Assembly: GCF_024127895.1 (NCBI RefSeq)
Contig: NZ_JAMYBK010000001.1
Coordinates: 186,001 to 250,000 of the forward strand
DNA length: 64,000 nucleotides
Direction: 5' to 3'
From: Pseudomonas guariconensis
GTDB taxonomy: Bacteria; Pseudomonadota; Gammaproteobacteria; Pseudomonadales; Pseudomonadaceae
The notes below the pieces were generated by a model. It did no database searches. It worked only from the letters and a program-made list of their open reading frames with translations, and was not told the DNA's origin. Positions 1-10,559 of the stretch are shown piece by piece (within the stretch, counting starts at the first letter, position 1; each line of letters starts with the position of its first letter). Both the position numbers and the translations under genes were made by a program.

Positions 1-33
1 CGCGATCTGCGCCGCCGCCTGCACATCAACTGA
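1..33 (+). CDS. mreD: C-terminal end of MreD, rod-shape determining protein (partial)
   Basis: The first 33 bases read in frame as a short basic tail (RDLRRRLHIN) followed by TGA. Only the end of the gene lies in the window. The assignment to MreD, an inner-membrane protein of the MreBCD cell-elongation complex, is inferred from position: in Pseudomonas mreD lies directly upstream of maf and rng, which follow here. Ten residues cannot establish the family alone. Confidence 0.6.
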   Translation, partial: RDLRRRLHIN

Positions 34-67
34 CGGCCATCATCGCCGCTGACAGGGAGATGTCGAC

Positions 68-667
68 ATGATTCCGCTGTATCTGGCCTCTGGCTCGCCG
101 CGCCGTCGTGAACTGCTGACCCAGATCGGCGTGCCGTTCACCACCGTCAGTGCACCCATCGACGAGACCCCGCGGCCTGGCGAAGGCGCGGCCGAGTACG
201 TCGAGCGCCTGGCCCGGGCCAAGGCCGCAGCCGGGCTGGCCCAGGTAAGCGGGCCAGGGGTGGTGCTGGGCGCCGACACCGCCGTGGTGCTCGATGGTCG
301 CATCCTTGGCAAGCCGCAAGATCGCGAACACGCCTTGGCCATGCTGGCCGAGCTTTCCAATCGTGAACACCAGGTACTCACCGCCGTCGCCCTGAGCGAT
401 GACCAGCGTTGCCTGAGCGCCTGTGTGGCGAGCAACGTGCGCATGCGTGCCATCGGTGCGCAGGAGGCCGAGCGCTACTGGGCCACTGGCGAGCCGCTGG
501 ACAAGGCCGGTGGCTACGCCATCCAGGGGCTGGGGGCGGTCTTCGTCACGAGCCTCGTCGGCAGCTATTCGGCGGTGGTCGGTCTGCCCTTGAGCGAGAC
601 GGCCGACCTGCTGGCGCAATTCGCCATCGCCTGCTGGCAGCAACATGAGGATTCAGCACCGCGCTAG
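68..667 (+). CDS. maf: Maf-family nucleoside triphosphate pyrophosphatase (YhdE type)
   Basis: A 199-residue cytoplasmic Maf protein. The family hydrolyses dTTP/UTP and modified nucleotides to monophosphates, which cleans the nucleotide pool; over-expression blocks septation. The diagnostic N-terminal SGSPRR loop is at residues 8-13, a GADT motif with the likely catalytic Asp at about residue 70, and the conserved KAGGYAIQG segment near residue 150. Length is normal for the family. The ATG at 68 follows an AGGGAG ribosome site. It lies between mreD and rng, the order seen in many gammaproteobacteria, so it is probably transcribed with the cell-shape operon and RNase G. The YhdE subtype (dTTP/UTP) is inferred from context and similarity. 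Confidence 0.93.
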   Translation: MIPLYLASGSPRRRELLTQIGVPFTTVSAPIDETPRPGEGAAEYVERLARAKAAAGLAQVSGPGVVLGADTAVVLDGRILGKPQDREHALAMLAELSNREHQVLTAVALSDDQRCLSACVASNVRMRAIGAQEAERYWATGEPLDKAGGYAIQGLGAVFVTSLVGSYSAVVGLPLSETADLLAQFAIACWQQHEDSAPR

Positions 668-721
668 CCAGCTATCCGCCAGCGATCCATCATTACCTGA
701 GACCTTTGACGAGAGCCTGCC

Positions 722-2179
722 ATGAGTGAAGAGATCCTGATCAACATCACCCCGATGGAGTCACGCGTGGCAGTGGTGGAAAACGGCGTGCTGCAGGAGG
801 TGCATGTCGAACGCACCCAGCGCCGCGGCATCGTCGGCAACATCTACAAGGGCAAGGTGGTGCGGGTGCTGCCGGGCATGCAGGCGGCCTTCGTCGACAT
901 CGGCCTGGAGCGCGCCGCCTTCATCCACGCATCGGAGATCTCCCAGCGCGAAGGTTCGGCGGTGGAGACCATCACCGCGCTGGTCCACGAGGGCCAGGCC
1001 CTGGTGGTGCAGGTGACCAAGGACCCGATCGGCACCAAGGGCGCACGCCTGACCACCCAGCTATCGATCCCGTCGCGCTACCTGGTGTACATGCCGCGCA
1101 GCAGTCATGTCGGTATCTCCCTGAAGATCGAGGACGAAGCCGAGCGCGATCGCCTCAAACAGGTGGTCAGCGACTGCATGGAGCAGGAGGATATCCGCGA
1201 TGCCGGCGGCTTCATCCTGCGCACTGCCGCCGAGGGCGCCCGCGCCGAAGAGATTCTCCAGGATATCCGCTACCTGCGCCGCCTGTGGGAGCAGATCGGC
1301 AGCCAGATCAAGACCTGCGGTGCGCCGTTGGTGATCTACGAGGACCTGGGCCTGGCCTTGCGTACCCTGCGCGACCTGGTCAACCCGAAGATCGAGAAGA
1401 TCCGCATCGACTCCCGGGAAACCTTCCAGAAAACCACGCAATTCGTCGGCGAGCTGATGCCTGAGATCGCCGACCGCCTGGAACACTACCCGGGCGAGCG
1501 GCCCATCTTCGACCTCTATGGCGTCGAGGACGAGATCCAGCGTGCCCTGGAACGCAAGGTGCCGCTCAAGTCCGGCGGCTACCTGGTGGTCGACCCGGCC
1601 GAGGCGATGACCACCATCGACGTCAACACCGGCGCCTTCGTCGGCCACCGCAACCTCGAGGAAACCATCTTCAAGACCAACCTCGAGGCGGCCACCGCCA
1701 TCGCCCGGCAACTGCGCCTGCGCAATATCGGCGGGATCATCATCATCGACTTCATCGACATGGAGGACGAAGAGCACCAGCGCCAGGTCCTGCGGACCCT
1801 GGAGAAGCAGCTCGAGCGCGACCATGCCAAGACCAACATCATCGGCATCACCGAGTTGGGCCTGGTACAGATGACCCGCAAGCGCACCCGCGAGAGCCTC
1901 GAGCAGGTGCTCTGCGAGCCCTGCATCGCCTGCCAGGGGCGTGGCAAGCTGAAGACACCCGAGACCGTGTGCTACGAGATCTTCCGCGAGATCCTCCGTG
2001 AGGCCCGGGCCTACCAGGCCGAGGGTTACCGGGTGCTGGCCAACCAGAAGGTGGTCGATCGCCTGCTCGACGAGGAATCTGGCAACGTCGCGGAGCTCGA
2101 GGCTTTCATTGGCCGAACCATCCGTTTCCAGGTGGAGTCCATGTATTCCCAGGAACAGTACGATGTGGTGTTGCTCTGA
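722..2179 (+). CDS. rng: Ribonuclease G
   Basis: A 485-residue endoribonuclease of the RNase E/G family, which matures the 5' end of 16S rRNA and cleaves AU-rich single-stranded mRNA. The order is: a short N-terminal segment, an S1 RNA-binding domain (about residues 37-120, with the RRGIVGNIYKGKV start typical of RNase G), a 5'-sensor/RNase H-like part, and the DNase I-like catalytic part. The two acidic metal-binding stretches TTIDVNTG and IDFIDMEDEEH are intact. The zinc-link motif CEPCIAC near residue 400 is present. It lacks the long C-terminal degradosome scaffold, which makes it RNase G and not RNase E. It follows maf after 54 bases, as in the classic mre-maf-rng (cafA) cluster. Confidence 0.96.
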   Translation: MSEEILINITPMESRVAVVENGVLQEVHVERTQRRGIVGNIYKGKVVRVLPGMQAAFVDIGLERAAFIHASEISQREGSAVETITALVHEGQALVVQVTKDPIGTKGARLTTQLSIPSRYLVYMPRSSHVGISLKIEDEAERDRLKQVVSDCMEQEDIRDAGGFILRTAAEGARAEEILQDIRYLRRLWEQIGSQIKTCGAPLVIYEDLGLALRTLRDLVNPKIEKIRIDSRETFQKTTQFVGELMPEIADRLEHYPGERPIFDLYGVEDEIQRALERKVPLKSGGYLVVDPAEAMTTIDVNTGAFVGHRNLEETIFKTNLEAATAIARQLRLRNIGGIIIIDFIDMEDEEHQRQVLRTLEKQLERDHAKTNIIGITELGLVQMTRKRTRESLEQVLCEPCIACQGRGKLKTPETVCYEIFREILREARAYQAEGYRVLANQKVVDRLLDEESGNVAELEAFIGRTIRFQVESMYSQEQYDVVLL

Positions 2180-2261
2180 CGCGTTATGAACACCCACGGC
2201 GCTCGGACGCACTGGCAAAGCCACGGCACCGAGCCATAGTTAAGGCACGACTTGGAGGGCC

Positions 2262-5200
2262 ATGGCCATGGGACGTCTGACCCGCGTTCTGATCGCCTTG
2301 ACCCGTTGGGGGCTGGGGCTCTGCGCCCTGTTCGCGGTGCTGGTGGCGCTGTATGTCAGCCTCGGCCGGCAATTGACCCCCCTGGTGGCCGAGTACCGTG
2401 CCGACGCCGAGATCAAGGCCGAGCAGGCCCTGGGCCTGCCGGTACATATCGGTGCCCTGGAAGGTCGTTGGAGCGGCCTGGCGCCAGTGTTGCAGGTACG
2501 TGACCTGCAACTGGGCGAGGACGCCGCGGCCTTGCGCCTGGACGACGTCAAGGTGGTGCCGGACCTGTGGGCCAGCCTCAAGGCGCGCGAGCTGCGCCTG
2601 GCGAACGTCCAGCTCGGCGGCCTGCAACTGATCCTGCGCGAGGACGAACAGGGCGCCTGGGTGCTCGAAGGCCTGCCACGCAAGGATGACACCCCGGCGG
2701 ATCCGGCGCAGGTCCTGCGCAGCCTGGGGCAACTGGGCCGCATCGATGTGTTCGACAGCCAGGTCACCCTCCACCCTTGGCAACGCGACCCCTTGACCCT
2801 CACCTACGTCAGTGCGGGCTTGCGCGCCGGCGCCTCGCGCCAGGTGCTGGACCTGCGGGCCACCCTGCCCGATGGCCAGCCCCTGGCCGCCAGCCTGCGT
2901 GGTCGTGCCGTACCCGGCAACTGGCGCGACAGTCGGCTCGAGGCCTACCTGAGCCTGCCGCAAAGCGACTGGGCCCGCTGGTTGCCGCCGCGCCTGCTGG
3001 GGCCGTGGCAGGCCACGACGCTGCGCGCCGGTGGCGAGTTCTGGATCGATTGGAACAAAGGACAACTGCAGCGCGCGGTGGCCCGCCTCAATGCACCGCA
3101 GTTGCAGGGCGCCCACGTCGGGCGTAAGGCCGTCACCCTCGACAACCTTGCCCTGAACGCCTGGCTTCGGCGGGGCAAGGACGGCTTCGACGTCACCGTG
3201 GACTCGCTCGCGGCCAGCATCGGCGAGACCCGCTGGGAAACCCACCTGCAACTGCAACAGCGGTCAGGCACTGATCCGAGCCAGGAAAACTGGCAGGTCC
3301 AGGCCGATCGCCTCGACCTGACGCCGCTGACACCGCTGGTCGACGCCCTGGCACCGTTGCCGGACAACGTCATGACCGTGGTCGATGCCCTCAAGGTGAC
3401 CGGTGCCCTGCGCAACGTGCGCCTGGACATCCGCCCCAAGGCCGAGGGCGACCAGCGTCTGAGCTTCGCCGCCAACCTGGAGAAGGTCGGTTTCGACGCC
3501 TATCACGGGGCGCCGGCGGCCGGCAACGTGAACGGCAGCATCAGCGGCGACCTCGGACACGGCGAGCTGCGCTTGGATAGCGACGCCTTCATGCTGCACC
3601 TGTACCCGATCTTCGCCAAACCCTGGCACTACCAGAAGGCCAACGCCCGGCTCACCTGGCAACTGGACAAGGACGGCTTCACCCTGGTTGCGCCGTATAT
3701 CAAGGTGCTGGGGGAGGAGGGCAAGATTGCCGCCGACTTCCTCATCCGCCTACTGTTCGAGGAAGGGCGCGAGGATTACATGGACCTGCGCGTGGGCCTG
3801 ACCGAAGGCGACGGGCGCTACACCGCCAAGTACCTGCCCGAGGTGCTCAGCCCGGCGGTCGACGAGTGGCTGCGCAGCGCTATCGTCAAGGGCACCGTCG
3901 ACGAAGGCTACTTCCAGTACCAGGGTTCGCTGAACCATGGTGCGCCGCCGCAGGCGCGCAGCATCAGCCTGTTCTTCAAGGTGCGCGATGCGTCACTGGA
4001 CTTCCAGCCTGGCTGGCCGCAGGTGCAGCAGGTCGATGGCGATGTCTACATCGAGGACAGCGGCGTGCGCATCAAGGCCAAGCGTGGCTTGCTGCTCGAC
4101 ACCCAGGTCAGCGACGTCAGCGTCGACATCCCCCATGTCGAAGGCGACCAGCACAGCCACCTGTACCTGGAGGGCGACTTCGATGGCCATCTGGGCGATG
4201 GCCTGAAGATCCTCCAGCAAGCGCCGATCGGTACCGGCGAGATCTTCGCCGGTTGGGAAGGCGAGGGGCCGCTCAAGGGCAAGGTCAAGCTCGACATTCC
4301 CCTGGCCCATGGCCTGCATCCCAAGGTGCGGGTGGACTTCGCCACCGCCAATGCCCGCCTCAAGGTGGCGCCGCCGACCCTGGAACTGAGCCGTCTGAAG
4401 GGCGACTTCAGCTTCGACCTGGACAAGGGCCTGAGTGGCAAGGGCATCAGCCTGCAGGCATTCGGCAAGCCGGTCACCGCGCAGATCGTCGCCGAAGGCC
4501 GGCCCGGTCAGATGCAGACCCGTATCGATGCCAGCGGCCAGGTGGCGCTCAAGACGTTGACCGACTGGCTGCAGTTCGGGCAGCCGCTGCCGGCCTCGGG
4601 CGACCTGCCATACCGCTTGCGACTGAGCCTTGGCGCCCGCGACAACCGGTTGACGGTCAACTCCACGCTCAAGGGGCTGGCCATCGACCTGCCGGCACCG
4701 TTCGGCAAGGCTGCGGCGGACACCCGTGACAGCCGCTTCAGCATGACCCTGCAGGGCGAGGAACGACGCTTCGACGCCGGTTATGCCGACCTGGCCCGCC
4801 TGGCCTATGCCGCGCCGGCCGACAAGCTGGCCCAGGGCCGTGGCGAACTGTTGCTCGGCAGCGGCAATGCGCTGCTGCCCCCCGGCCAGGGCCTGCGCGT
4901 GCGTGGCCGGCTCGAAAGCCTGGACGTGGCGCCCTGGCAGCAGCAACTGGAGCGCTTCGCCGGCCAGGCGCCGGGTGACAATGCCCGGCAGAACCTGCTG
5001 GGCGTCGACCTGAGCATCGGTCAACTGAAGGCCTTCGGCCTGGACCTGAACCAGGCTGTGGTTCGCCTGGCCCGGGGAAGCGCGGCCTGGGACCTGCGCC
5101 TGGACAGCCGGGAGGTCATCGGCAATGCCCGCATCCCGGATGCCAAGGCCGCGCCCATGAGCGTGCGCCTGCAGACCCTGCGCCTGCCCGCGGCCGACCC

Positions 5201-6083
5201 GGCCCAGGTCCAGGCCGAGGATGCGCCTGACCCCTTGGCTTCCTTCGATCCGCGCAAGGCGCCGTCCCTCGACCTGACCATCGACAAATTGTTCCGCGGC
5301 GACGACCTGTACGGCCGCGCAGCGGTGAAGCTGCGGCCGACTGCGCGTGGCGTTTCGCTGAACGATATCGACCTCGACCTCAAGGGCTTGCGCATTGGCG
5401 GTAGCGGTGGCTGGGAGGGCGAGCCGGGGCGTAGCGCCAGCTGGTACAAGGGGCGCCTGGAGGGCAAGAACCTTGCCGAGGTGCTCAAGGGCTGGGGCTT
5501 TGCCCCGACCGCCACCAGCCGCGACTTCCGCCTCGACGTGGATGGCCGCTGGCCGGGCTCGCCAGCCTGGGTCGGTCTCCAGCGCTTCTCCGGCAGCCTC
5601 GACGCGGCCCTGCGTAGTGGCCAGTTCATAGAGGTGGAGGGCAGTGCCCAGGCCCTGCGGGTGTTCGGCCTGCTCAATTTCAACTCCATCGGCCGCCGCC
5701 TGCGCCTGGACTTCTCCGACCTGTTCGACAAGGGCCTGGCCTACGATCGGCTCAAGGGCCTGCTGGTGGCCAGCAATGGGGTCTACGTGACCCGTGAGCC
5801 GATCACCATCACCGGGCCATCGAGCAATTTCGAACTCGACGGCACCCTGGACATGGTCCGCGACCGGGTCGATGCCAACCTGCAGGTGACCCTGCCGGTG
5901 ACCAACAACCTGCCCCTGGCCGCACTGATCGTCGGGGCGCCGGCAGTCGGTGGCGCGCTGTTCCTGGTCGACCGCCTGATCGGCGATCGCGTGGCCCGCT
6001 TCGCCAGCGTGCACTACCGCATCGAGGGCCCATGGAAAGAGCCTAGAATCACATTTGTGAAACCTTTCGAGAAACATCAATGA
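2262..6083 (+). CDS. yhdP: YhdP-family AsmA-like envelope protein
   Basis: A very long (1273 residues) protein anchored by one N-terminal membrane helix (about residues 8-28), followed by a long periplasmic region made mostly of beta repeats. This is the YhdP/DUF3971 plus AsmA-C architecture. In E. coli YhdP, TamB and YdbH are redundant bridge-like proteins that move phospholipid from inner to outer membrane. The C-terminal AsmA-like block (VTREPITITGPSSNFELDGTL region) and a final hydrophobic segment (LPLAALIVGAPAVGGALFLV) are visible. It follows rng after 82 bases and overlaps the next gene by ATGA, implying translational coupling. An in-frame second Met is two codons downstream and cannot be excluded as the start. 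Confidence 0.9.
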   Translation: MAMGRLTRVLIALTRWGLGLCALFAVLVALYVSLGRQLTPLVAEYRADAEIKAEQALGLPVHIGALEGRWSGLAPVLQVRDLQLGEDAAALRLDDVKVVPDLWASLKARELRLANVQLGGLQLILREDEQGAWVLEGLPRKDDTPADPAQVLRSLGQLGRIDVFDSQVTLHPWQRDPLTLTYVSAGLRAGASRQVLDLRATLPDGQPLAASLRGRAVPGNWRDSRLEAYLSLPQSDWARWLPPRLLGPWQATTLRAGGEFWIDWNKGQLQRAVARLNAPQLQGAHVGRKAVTLDNLALNAWLRRGKDGFDVTVDSLAASIGETRWETHLQLQQRSGTDPSQENWQVQADRLDLTPLTPLVDALAPLPDNVMTVVDALKVTGALRNVRLDIRPKAEGDQRLSFAANLEKVGFDAYHGAPAAGNVNGSISGDLGHGELRLDSDAFMLHLYPIFAKPWHYQKANARLTWQLDKDGFTLVAPYIKVLGEEGKIAADFLIRLLFEEGREDYMDLRVGLTEGDGRYTAKYLPEVLSPAVDEWLRSAIVKGTVDEGYFQYQGSLNHGAPPQARSISLFFKVRDASLDFQPGWPQVQQVDGDVYIEDSGVRIKAKRGLLLDTQVSDVSVDIPHVEGDQHSHLYLEGDFDGHLGDGLKILQQAPIGTGEIFAGWEGEGPLKGKVKLDIPLAHGLHPKVRVDFATANARLKVAPPTLELSRLKGDFSFDLDKGLSGKGISLQAFGKPVTAQIVAEGRPGQMQTRIDASGQVALKTLTDWLQFGQPLPASGDLPYRLRLSLGARDNRLTVNSTLKGLAIDLPAPFGKAAADTRDSRFSMTLQGEERRFDAGYADLARLAYAAPADKLAQGRGELLLGSGNALLPPGQGLRVRGRLESLDVAPWQQQLERFAGQAPGDNARQNLLGVDLSIGQLKAFGLDLNQAVVRLARGSAAWDLRLDSREVIGNARIPDAKAAPMSVRLQTLRLPAADPAQVQAEDAPDPLASFDPRKAPSLDLTIDKLFRGDDLYGRAAVKLRPTARGVSLNDIDLDLKGLRIGGSGGWEGEPGRSASWYKGRLEGKNLAEVLKGWGFAPTATSRDFRLDVDGRWPGSPAWVGLQRFSGSLDAALRSGQFIEVEGSAQALRVFGLLNFNSIGRRLRLDFSDLFDKGLAYDRLKGLLVASNGVYVTREPITITGPSSNFELDGTLDMVRDRVDANLQVTLPVTNNLPLAALIVGAPAVGGALFLVDRLIGDRVARFASVHYRIEGPWKEPRITFVKPFEKHQ

Positions 6084-6931
6084 AGTCAGCGGTCATCCAG
6101 ATGGTCAGCCAGGACGATGTGCTGGCCAACCTGCAACGTGCCACGGCCCTGCTGGAGCAGGCTGCCTTCGGCGGCGCCAGGTTGGCAGTGCTGCCGGAGA
6201 ACTTCGCCGCCATGGGCCGGCGCGATGCGGCCGCGTTAGGCCGGGCCGAGGCCATGGGCGAGGGGCCGATCCTGCCATGGTTGAAACGCACGGCTCGCGA
6301 CCTCAGGTTATGGATTGTCGCCGGTACCCTGCCGTTACCGCCGGTCGGCCAGCCCGATGCCAAGGCCCACGCCTGCTCGCTGCTGGTCGACGAGCATGGC
6401 GAGCTGGCGGCGCGCTACGACAAGCTGCACCTGTTCGACGTGGATGTCGCGGACAGCCGTGGCCGTTACCGGGAGTCCGACGACTATGCCCATGGCGGCC
6501 AGGTGGTCGTCGCCGACACCCCGGTGGGGCGTCTGGGCCTCTCGGTGTGCTACGACCTGCGTTTCCCCGAGCTGTACAGCGCCCTGCGCGCTGCCGGGGC
6601 AGAGCTGATCAGTGCGCCCTCGGCCTTCACTGCGGTGACCGGCGCGGCCCACTGGGAGGTGCTGATCCGCGCCCGGGCCATCGAAACTCAGTGCTACCTG
6701 CTGGCCGCGGCCCAGGGCGGCACCCATCCAGGGCCGCGGGAAACCCACGGCCATGCGGCGATCATCGACCCTTGGGGGCGGATCGTCGCCGAACAGGCGC
6801 GCGGCGAAGGCGTTTTGCTGGCCGAGCGCGATATCGATGAACAGGCGTCCATACGGGCGCGAATGCCGGTCGCCTTGCACCGGCGCTTTTTCTCGCAGGA
6901 CGCCTTGCGGCCTGCGCACACCTCGGAGTGA
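6080..6931 (+). CDS. Nitrilase-superfamily carbon-nitrogen hydrolase
   Basis: A 283-residue cytoplasmic amidase of the nitrilase superfamily (Nit1/NitFhit-related branch). The catalytic triad is clear: Glu40 in LPENF, Lys115 in [10 protein letters not shown] and Cys157 in [12 protein letters not shown]. The [14 protein letters not shown] segment resembles enzymes that hydrolyse deaminated glutathione, so a metabolite-repair role is plausible but inferred. The start overlaps the stop of yhdP by four bases and the end lies just before tldD, so the three are probably one transcript. The same order (yhdP, nitrilase, tldD) is known in other pseudomonads. The true substrate is not shown by the sequence. 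Confidence 0.9.
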   Translation: MKSAVIQMVSQDDVLANLQRATALLEQAAFGGARLAVLPENFAAMGRRDAAALGRAEAMGEGPILPWLKRTARDLRLWIVAGTLPLPPVGQPDAKAHACSLLVDEHGELAARYDKLHLFDVDVADSRGRYRESDDYAHGGQVVVADTPVGRLGLSVCYDLRFPELYSALRAAGAELISAPSAFTAVTGAAHWEVLIRARAIETQCYLLAAAQGGTHPGPRETHGHAAIIDPWGRIVAEQARGEGVLLAERDIDEQASIRARMPVALHRRFFSQDALRPAHTSE

Positions 6932-6933
6932 CT

Positions 6934-8373
6934 ATGAGCCAGATGTTATCCACCGTCAGCGAGCAGCTCCTGGCCCCGGGCGGACTGACCCTGGACAGCC
7001 TGCAGGCTGTGCTGGGCGAGTTGGCCGGCCCCGGTATCGACGCCGCCGACCTGTATTTCCAGGGCCAGATCTCGGAAACCTGGGCCCTGGAGGACGGCAT
7101 CGTCAAGGAAGGCAGTTTCAACCTCGACCAGGGCGTGGGCGTGCGGGCCCAATCTGGCGAGAAGACCGGCTTCGCCTACAGCAACGCGATCAACCTCGAG
7201 GCCCTGACCTCGGCGGCTCGTGCTGCCCGCTCGATTTCCCGTGCCGGCCAGGAGGGCCGTGTGCAGGCGTTTCGCAGCCAGGAGGTGACGCCCCTGTATG
7301 CCGCGGACAACCCCTTGGACGTGCTGAGCAGGTCGGAAAAGGTCGAGCTGCTCAAGCGTGTCGATGCTGCCACCCGGGCCCTGGACCCAAGGATCCAGCA
7401 GGTCACCGTGAGCATGGCCGGGGTCTGGGAACGCATCCTGGTGGCTGCCGCTGATGGCAGCCTGGCCGCCGACGTACGTCCGCTGGTGCGCTTCAACGTC
7501 AGCGTGATCGTCGAGCAGAACGGCCGGCGCGAGCGAGGTGGCCAGGGCGGCGGTGGGCGTACCGACTACCGCTATTTCACCGAGGAGCGGGTCATGGGCT
7601 ATGCCCGAGAGGCGCTGCGCCAGGCGCTGGTCAACCTCGAGGCCAAGCCGGCACCGGCGGGTACCTTGCCGGTGGTGCTCGGCCCGGGCTGGTCCGGCGT
7701 GCTGTTGCACGAGGCGGTGGGGCATGGCCTGGAAGGCGACTTCAACCGCAAGGGCAGCTCGGCCTACAGCGGGCGCATCGGTGAAAAGGTAGCGTCGACG
7801 CTGTGCACCATCGTCGACGATGGCACCTTGGAAGGCCGCCGTGGTTCGCTGAGCGTCGATGACGAAGGGACGCCGACGGAATGCACCACGCTGATCGAGA
7901 ATGGCATCCTCAAGGGCTACATGCAGGACAAGCTCAATGCCCGGCTGATGGGCATGGCCGTCACCGGCAACGGGCGCCGCGAGTCCTACGCGCACCTGCC
8001 GATGCCGCGCATGACCAACACCTACATGCGGGCCGGAGACAGCGATCCGCAGGAGATCATCGCTTCGGTGAAGAAAGGCCTGTATTGCGCCAACCTCGGC
8101 GGTGGGCAGGTGGACATCACCAGCGGCAAGTTCGTGTTCTCCACCAGCGAGGCCTACCTGATCGAGGACGGCAAGATCACCGCGCCAGTCAAGGGCGCGA
8201 CCCTGATCGGCAACGGCCCGGAGGCCATGAGCCGAGTGTCGATGGTCGGCAACGACCTGGCCTTGGACAGTGGTGTGGGAACCTGTGGCAAGGATGGGCA
8301 ATCGGTGCCGGTCGGCGTTGGCCAACCGACCCTGAAACTCGATGCCATCACGGTGGGTGGTACGGGAGCGTGA
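6934..8373 (+). CDS. tldD: TldD, zinc metalloprotease subunit
   Basis: A 479-residue subunit of the TldD/TldE (PmbA) protease, which degrades unfolded peptides, matures microcin B17 and processes the CcdA antitoxin. The zinc-binding HExxxH motif is present as HEAVGH at about residues 259-264, so this is the catalytic partner. I chose ATG 6934 over an in-frame GTG at 6928, because a GGAG ribosome site lies five bases upstream of the ATG and the GTG lies inside it. It is coupled closely to the nitrilase gene (two bases between stop and ATG). Its partner pmbA lies 0.7 kb downstream. Confidence 0.95.
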   Translation: MSQMLSTVSEQLLAPGGLTLDSLQAVLGELAGPGIDAADLYFQGQISETWALEDGIVKEGSFNLDQGVGVRAQSGEKTGFAYSNAINLEALTSAARAARSISRAGQEGRVQAFRSQEVTPLYAADNPLDVLSRSEKVELLKRVDAATRALDPRIQQVTVSMAGVWERILVAAADGSLAADVRPLVRFNVSVIVEQNGRRERGGQGGGGRTDYRYFTEERVMGYAREALRQALVNLEAKPAPAGTLPVVLGPGWSGVLLHEAVGHGLEGDFNRKGSSAYSGRIGEKVASTLCTIVDDGTLEGRRGSLSVDDEGTPTECTTLIENGILKGYMQDKLNARLMGMAVTGNGRRESYAHLPMPRMTNTYMRAGDSDPQEIIASVKKGLYCANLGGGQVDITSGKFVFSTSEAYLIEDGKITAPVKGATLIGNGPEAMSRVSMVGNDLALDSGVGTCGKDGQSVPVGVGQPTLKLDAITVGGTGA

Positions 8374-8407
8374 AAAAGTCGGGGCCGCCATGCAGTCCTT
8401 TCGCGAC

Positions 8408-8434
8408 ACGCAGCCGTTCCCGCGAGGGGCTGCG
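8408..8434. terminator. Hairpin between convergent tldD and darP
   Basis: A stem CGCAGCC / GGCTGCG with a GC-rich loop lies in the 81-base gap between two convergent genes. There is no U-tract, so termination is an inference from position and symmetry only. Confidence 0.35.
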
Positions 8435-8454
8435 TGACAGCCCCGAGACGGGCC

Positions 8455-8976
8455 TCAGCGCAGGCCGCGCTGGGTTTCGTCGAGGTCGCGGATGTACTTG
8501 AAGACCTTGCGCGCGGCGGCAGGCGGCTTGTTCCGCGCCTTCTCGTGCTGGGCATGGCGGATCAGCGAGCGCAGGTGCTGGCGATCGGCCTCGGGGTACT
8601 CGTTGATGAAGCGCTCGAGGTCTTCATCGGTGCCATCGACCAGTCGGTCGCGCCAGCGCTCGAGGTTGTGGAAACGTTCGTTGTACTGGCGGCTCGAGCT
8701 GTCGATCTGCTCGAGCACGGCATGAATGGCGTCGAGGTCCTGGTCGCGCATCAGCTTGCCGACGAACGACATGTGGCGTTTGCGGGCGCCATGCGCGGTG
8801 TGCTTGACGGACTCGGCCAGCGCCTTGCGCAGCCCATCGGTCAAGGGCAGGCGCGCCAGGGTGTCGGCCTTGAGCGTGGTGAGACGCTCGCCGAGCTCGA
8901 CCAGCGCGTGCAGTTCGCGCTTGATCTGGGTTTTGCTTTTTTCGCCGTCGAAGGCGTCGTCGTAAGAATCAACCAT
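8455..8976 (-). CDS. darP: DarP (YjgA), 50S ribosome-associated assembly factor
   Basis: A 173-residue charged, mostly helical protein of the YjgA/DUF615 family. In E. coli DarP binds the 50S subunit and helps late assembly around 23S rRNA. The family signature [16 protein letters not shown] lies at the N terminus, and basic clusters ([36 protein letters not shown]) follow. A longer reading frame exists, but the Met at 8976 gives the family's usual length and start. It is on the strand opposite to tldD and pmbA and is placed between them, a conserved arrangement in Pseudomonas. Confidence 0.93.
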   Translation of the reverse strand: MVDSYDDAFDGEKSKTQIKRELHALVELGERLTTLKADTLARLPLTDGLRKALAESVKHTAHGARKRHMSFVGKLMRDQDLDAIHAVLEQIDSSSRQYNERFHNLERWRDRLVDGTDEDLERFINEYPEADRQHLRSLIRHAQHEKARNKPPAAARKVFKYIRDLDETQRGLR

Positions 8977-9085
8977 GGTGGCAGTCCGCTGGAAAACGCC
9001 GCCATGATAACCAGTCGGGGGCCGCTTGTCCGGTCCGGTCGTAGAATGACCCAAGCCGTACGCAGAATTTTGAGTGGAGAGAACC

Positions 9086-10432
9086 ATGAGTGCAGTCCAG
9101 AGCGTAGGCCCCAAGGACCTGCCGGCGTTGCAGGAACAGGTCGAAGCGATCATCGCCGAAGCGCGCCGCCAGGGTGCCAGCGCCTGCGAGGTGGCGGTGT
9201 CGCTGGAGCAGGGCCTGTCCACCACGGTACGTCAGCGTGAAGTCGAAACGGTCGAGTTCAATCGCGACCAGGGCTTTGGCATCACCCTGTATGTCGGCCA
9301 GCGCAAAGGTTCGGCCAGTACCTCGGCGAGCGGCCCGGAGGCGATCCGCGAGACCGTGGCCGCCGCCCTGGCCATCGCCCAGCATACGTCCGAGGATAAT
9401 TGCGCGGGGCTGGCCGACGCGGCGCTGATGGCCCGGGATATCCCCGACCTCGACCTTTACCACGACTGGGACATCAGCCCCGAGCAGGCCATCGAGAAGG
9501 CGCTGGCCTGCGAGGCGGCGGCTTTCGAGGCCGACCCACGCATCCGCAACGCCGACGGTACCACCCTCAATACCCACCAGGGTTGTCGGGTGTATGGCAA
9601 CAGCCATGGCTTCATCGGCGGCTATGCCTCCACCCGCCATAGCCTCAGTTGCGTGATGATCGCCGAGGGCGAGGGGCAAATGCAGCGTGACTATTGGTAC
9701 GACGTCAATCGCCAGGGCCACTTGCTGGCCGACCCGCGCAGCATCGGCCAGCGTGCCGCCCAGCGTGCCGCCAGCCGCCTTGGCGCGCGTCCGGTGCCGA
9801 CCTGCGAGGTGCCGGTGCTGTTTTCCGCCGAGCTGGCGGGCGGCCTGTTCGGCAGCTTCCTGTCGGCCATTTCCGGCGGCAACCTGTACCGCAAGTCGTC
9901 GTTCCTCGACGGTGCCATCGGCCAGCGCCTGTTCCCGACCTGGCTGACCATCGACGAGCGTCCGCACCTGCCGCGGGCCCTGGGCAGCGCCGCGTTCGAT
10001 GGTGACGGCCTGGCGACCTATGCCAAGCCGTTCGTCGACAAAGGTGAGTTGGTGTCCTATCTCCTTGGGACCTATTCGGGCCGCAAGCTGGGCCTGCCGA
10101 GCACGGCCAATGCCGGCGGTGTGCACAACCTGTTCGTCACCCATGGTGTGGAGGACCAGGCGGCGTTGATCCGGCGCATGGGCCGAGGCCTGCTGGTGAC
10201 CGAACTGATGGGCCATGGGCTGAACATGGTGACGGGTGACTACTCGCGCGGCGCGGCGGGCTTCTGGGTGGAAGATGGCGAGATCCGCTTCCCGGTCCAG
10301 GAAGTGACGATCGCCGGTAACATGAAGGACATGTTCCAGCAAATCGTCGCCATTGGCAGTGATATCGAAACCCGCAGCAACATCCACAGCGGCTCGGTGC
10401 TGATCGAGCGGATGACCGTGGCGGGTAGTTGA
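9086..10432 (+). CDS. pmbA: PmbA (TldE), partner subunit of the TldD protease
   Basis: A 448-residue TldE/PmbA protein, the non-catalytic partner of TldD. It has the same fold but lacks the HExxxH motif; the corresponding region reads [13 protein letters not shown]. The conserved C-terminal [25 protein letters not shown] is present. ATG 9086 was chosen over an upstream in-frame GTG (9074), because GGAGAG at 9077-9082 is well placed for the ATG. The heterodimer partner tldD is upstream on the same strand, separated by the oppositely oriented darP. Confidence 0.95.
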   Translation: MSAVQSVGPKDLPALQEQVEAIIAEARRQGASACEVAVSLEQGLSTTVRQREVETVEFNRDQGFGITLYVGQRKGSASTSASGPEAIRETVAAALAIAQHTSEDNCAGLADAALMARDIPDLDLYHDWDISPEQAIEKALACEAAAFEADPRIRNADGTTLNTHQGCRVYGNSHGFIGGYASTRHSLSCVMIAEGEGQMQRDYWYDVNRQGHLLADPRSIGQRAAQRAASRLGARPVPTCEVPVLFSAELAGGLFGSFLSAISGGNLYRKSSFLDGAIGQRLFPTWLTIDERPHLPRALGSAAFDGDGLATYAKPFVDKGELVSYLLGTYSGRKLGLPSTANAGGVHNLFVTHGVEDQAALIRRMGRGLLVTELMGHGLNMVTGDYSRGAAGFWVEDGEIRFPVQEVTIAGNMKDMFQQIVAIGSDIETRSNIHSGSVLIERMTVAGS

Positions 10433-10456
10433 ACCTCAATCTGTGTGATGTCAATT

Positions 10457-10475
10457 GGGGCTGCCTAGCAGCCCC
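10457..10475 (+). terminator. Probable pmbA terminator hairpin
   Basis: A 7-bp perfect stem (GGGGCTG / CAGCCCC) with a 5-base loop begins 25 bases after the pmbA stop. It is followed by TTC only, so it would be a weak intrinsic terminator. Confidence 0.45.
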
Positions 10476-10559
10476 TTCATTGGGCACATTCGAATAAGCA
10501 TCATCACGTCGTCGCGCCGATTTTTCACGGCGCGCGAGGCGTTGGTTTTCGCCTTGCTC

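Noticed and set aside
3993..6080. A 695-codon minus-strand frame inside yhdP
   Set aside because: It lies wholly antisense to the conserved yhdP frame and has composition typical of GC-rich antisense shadows.
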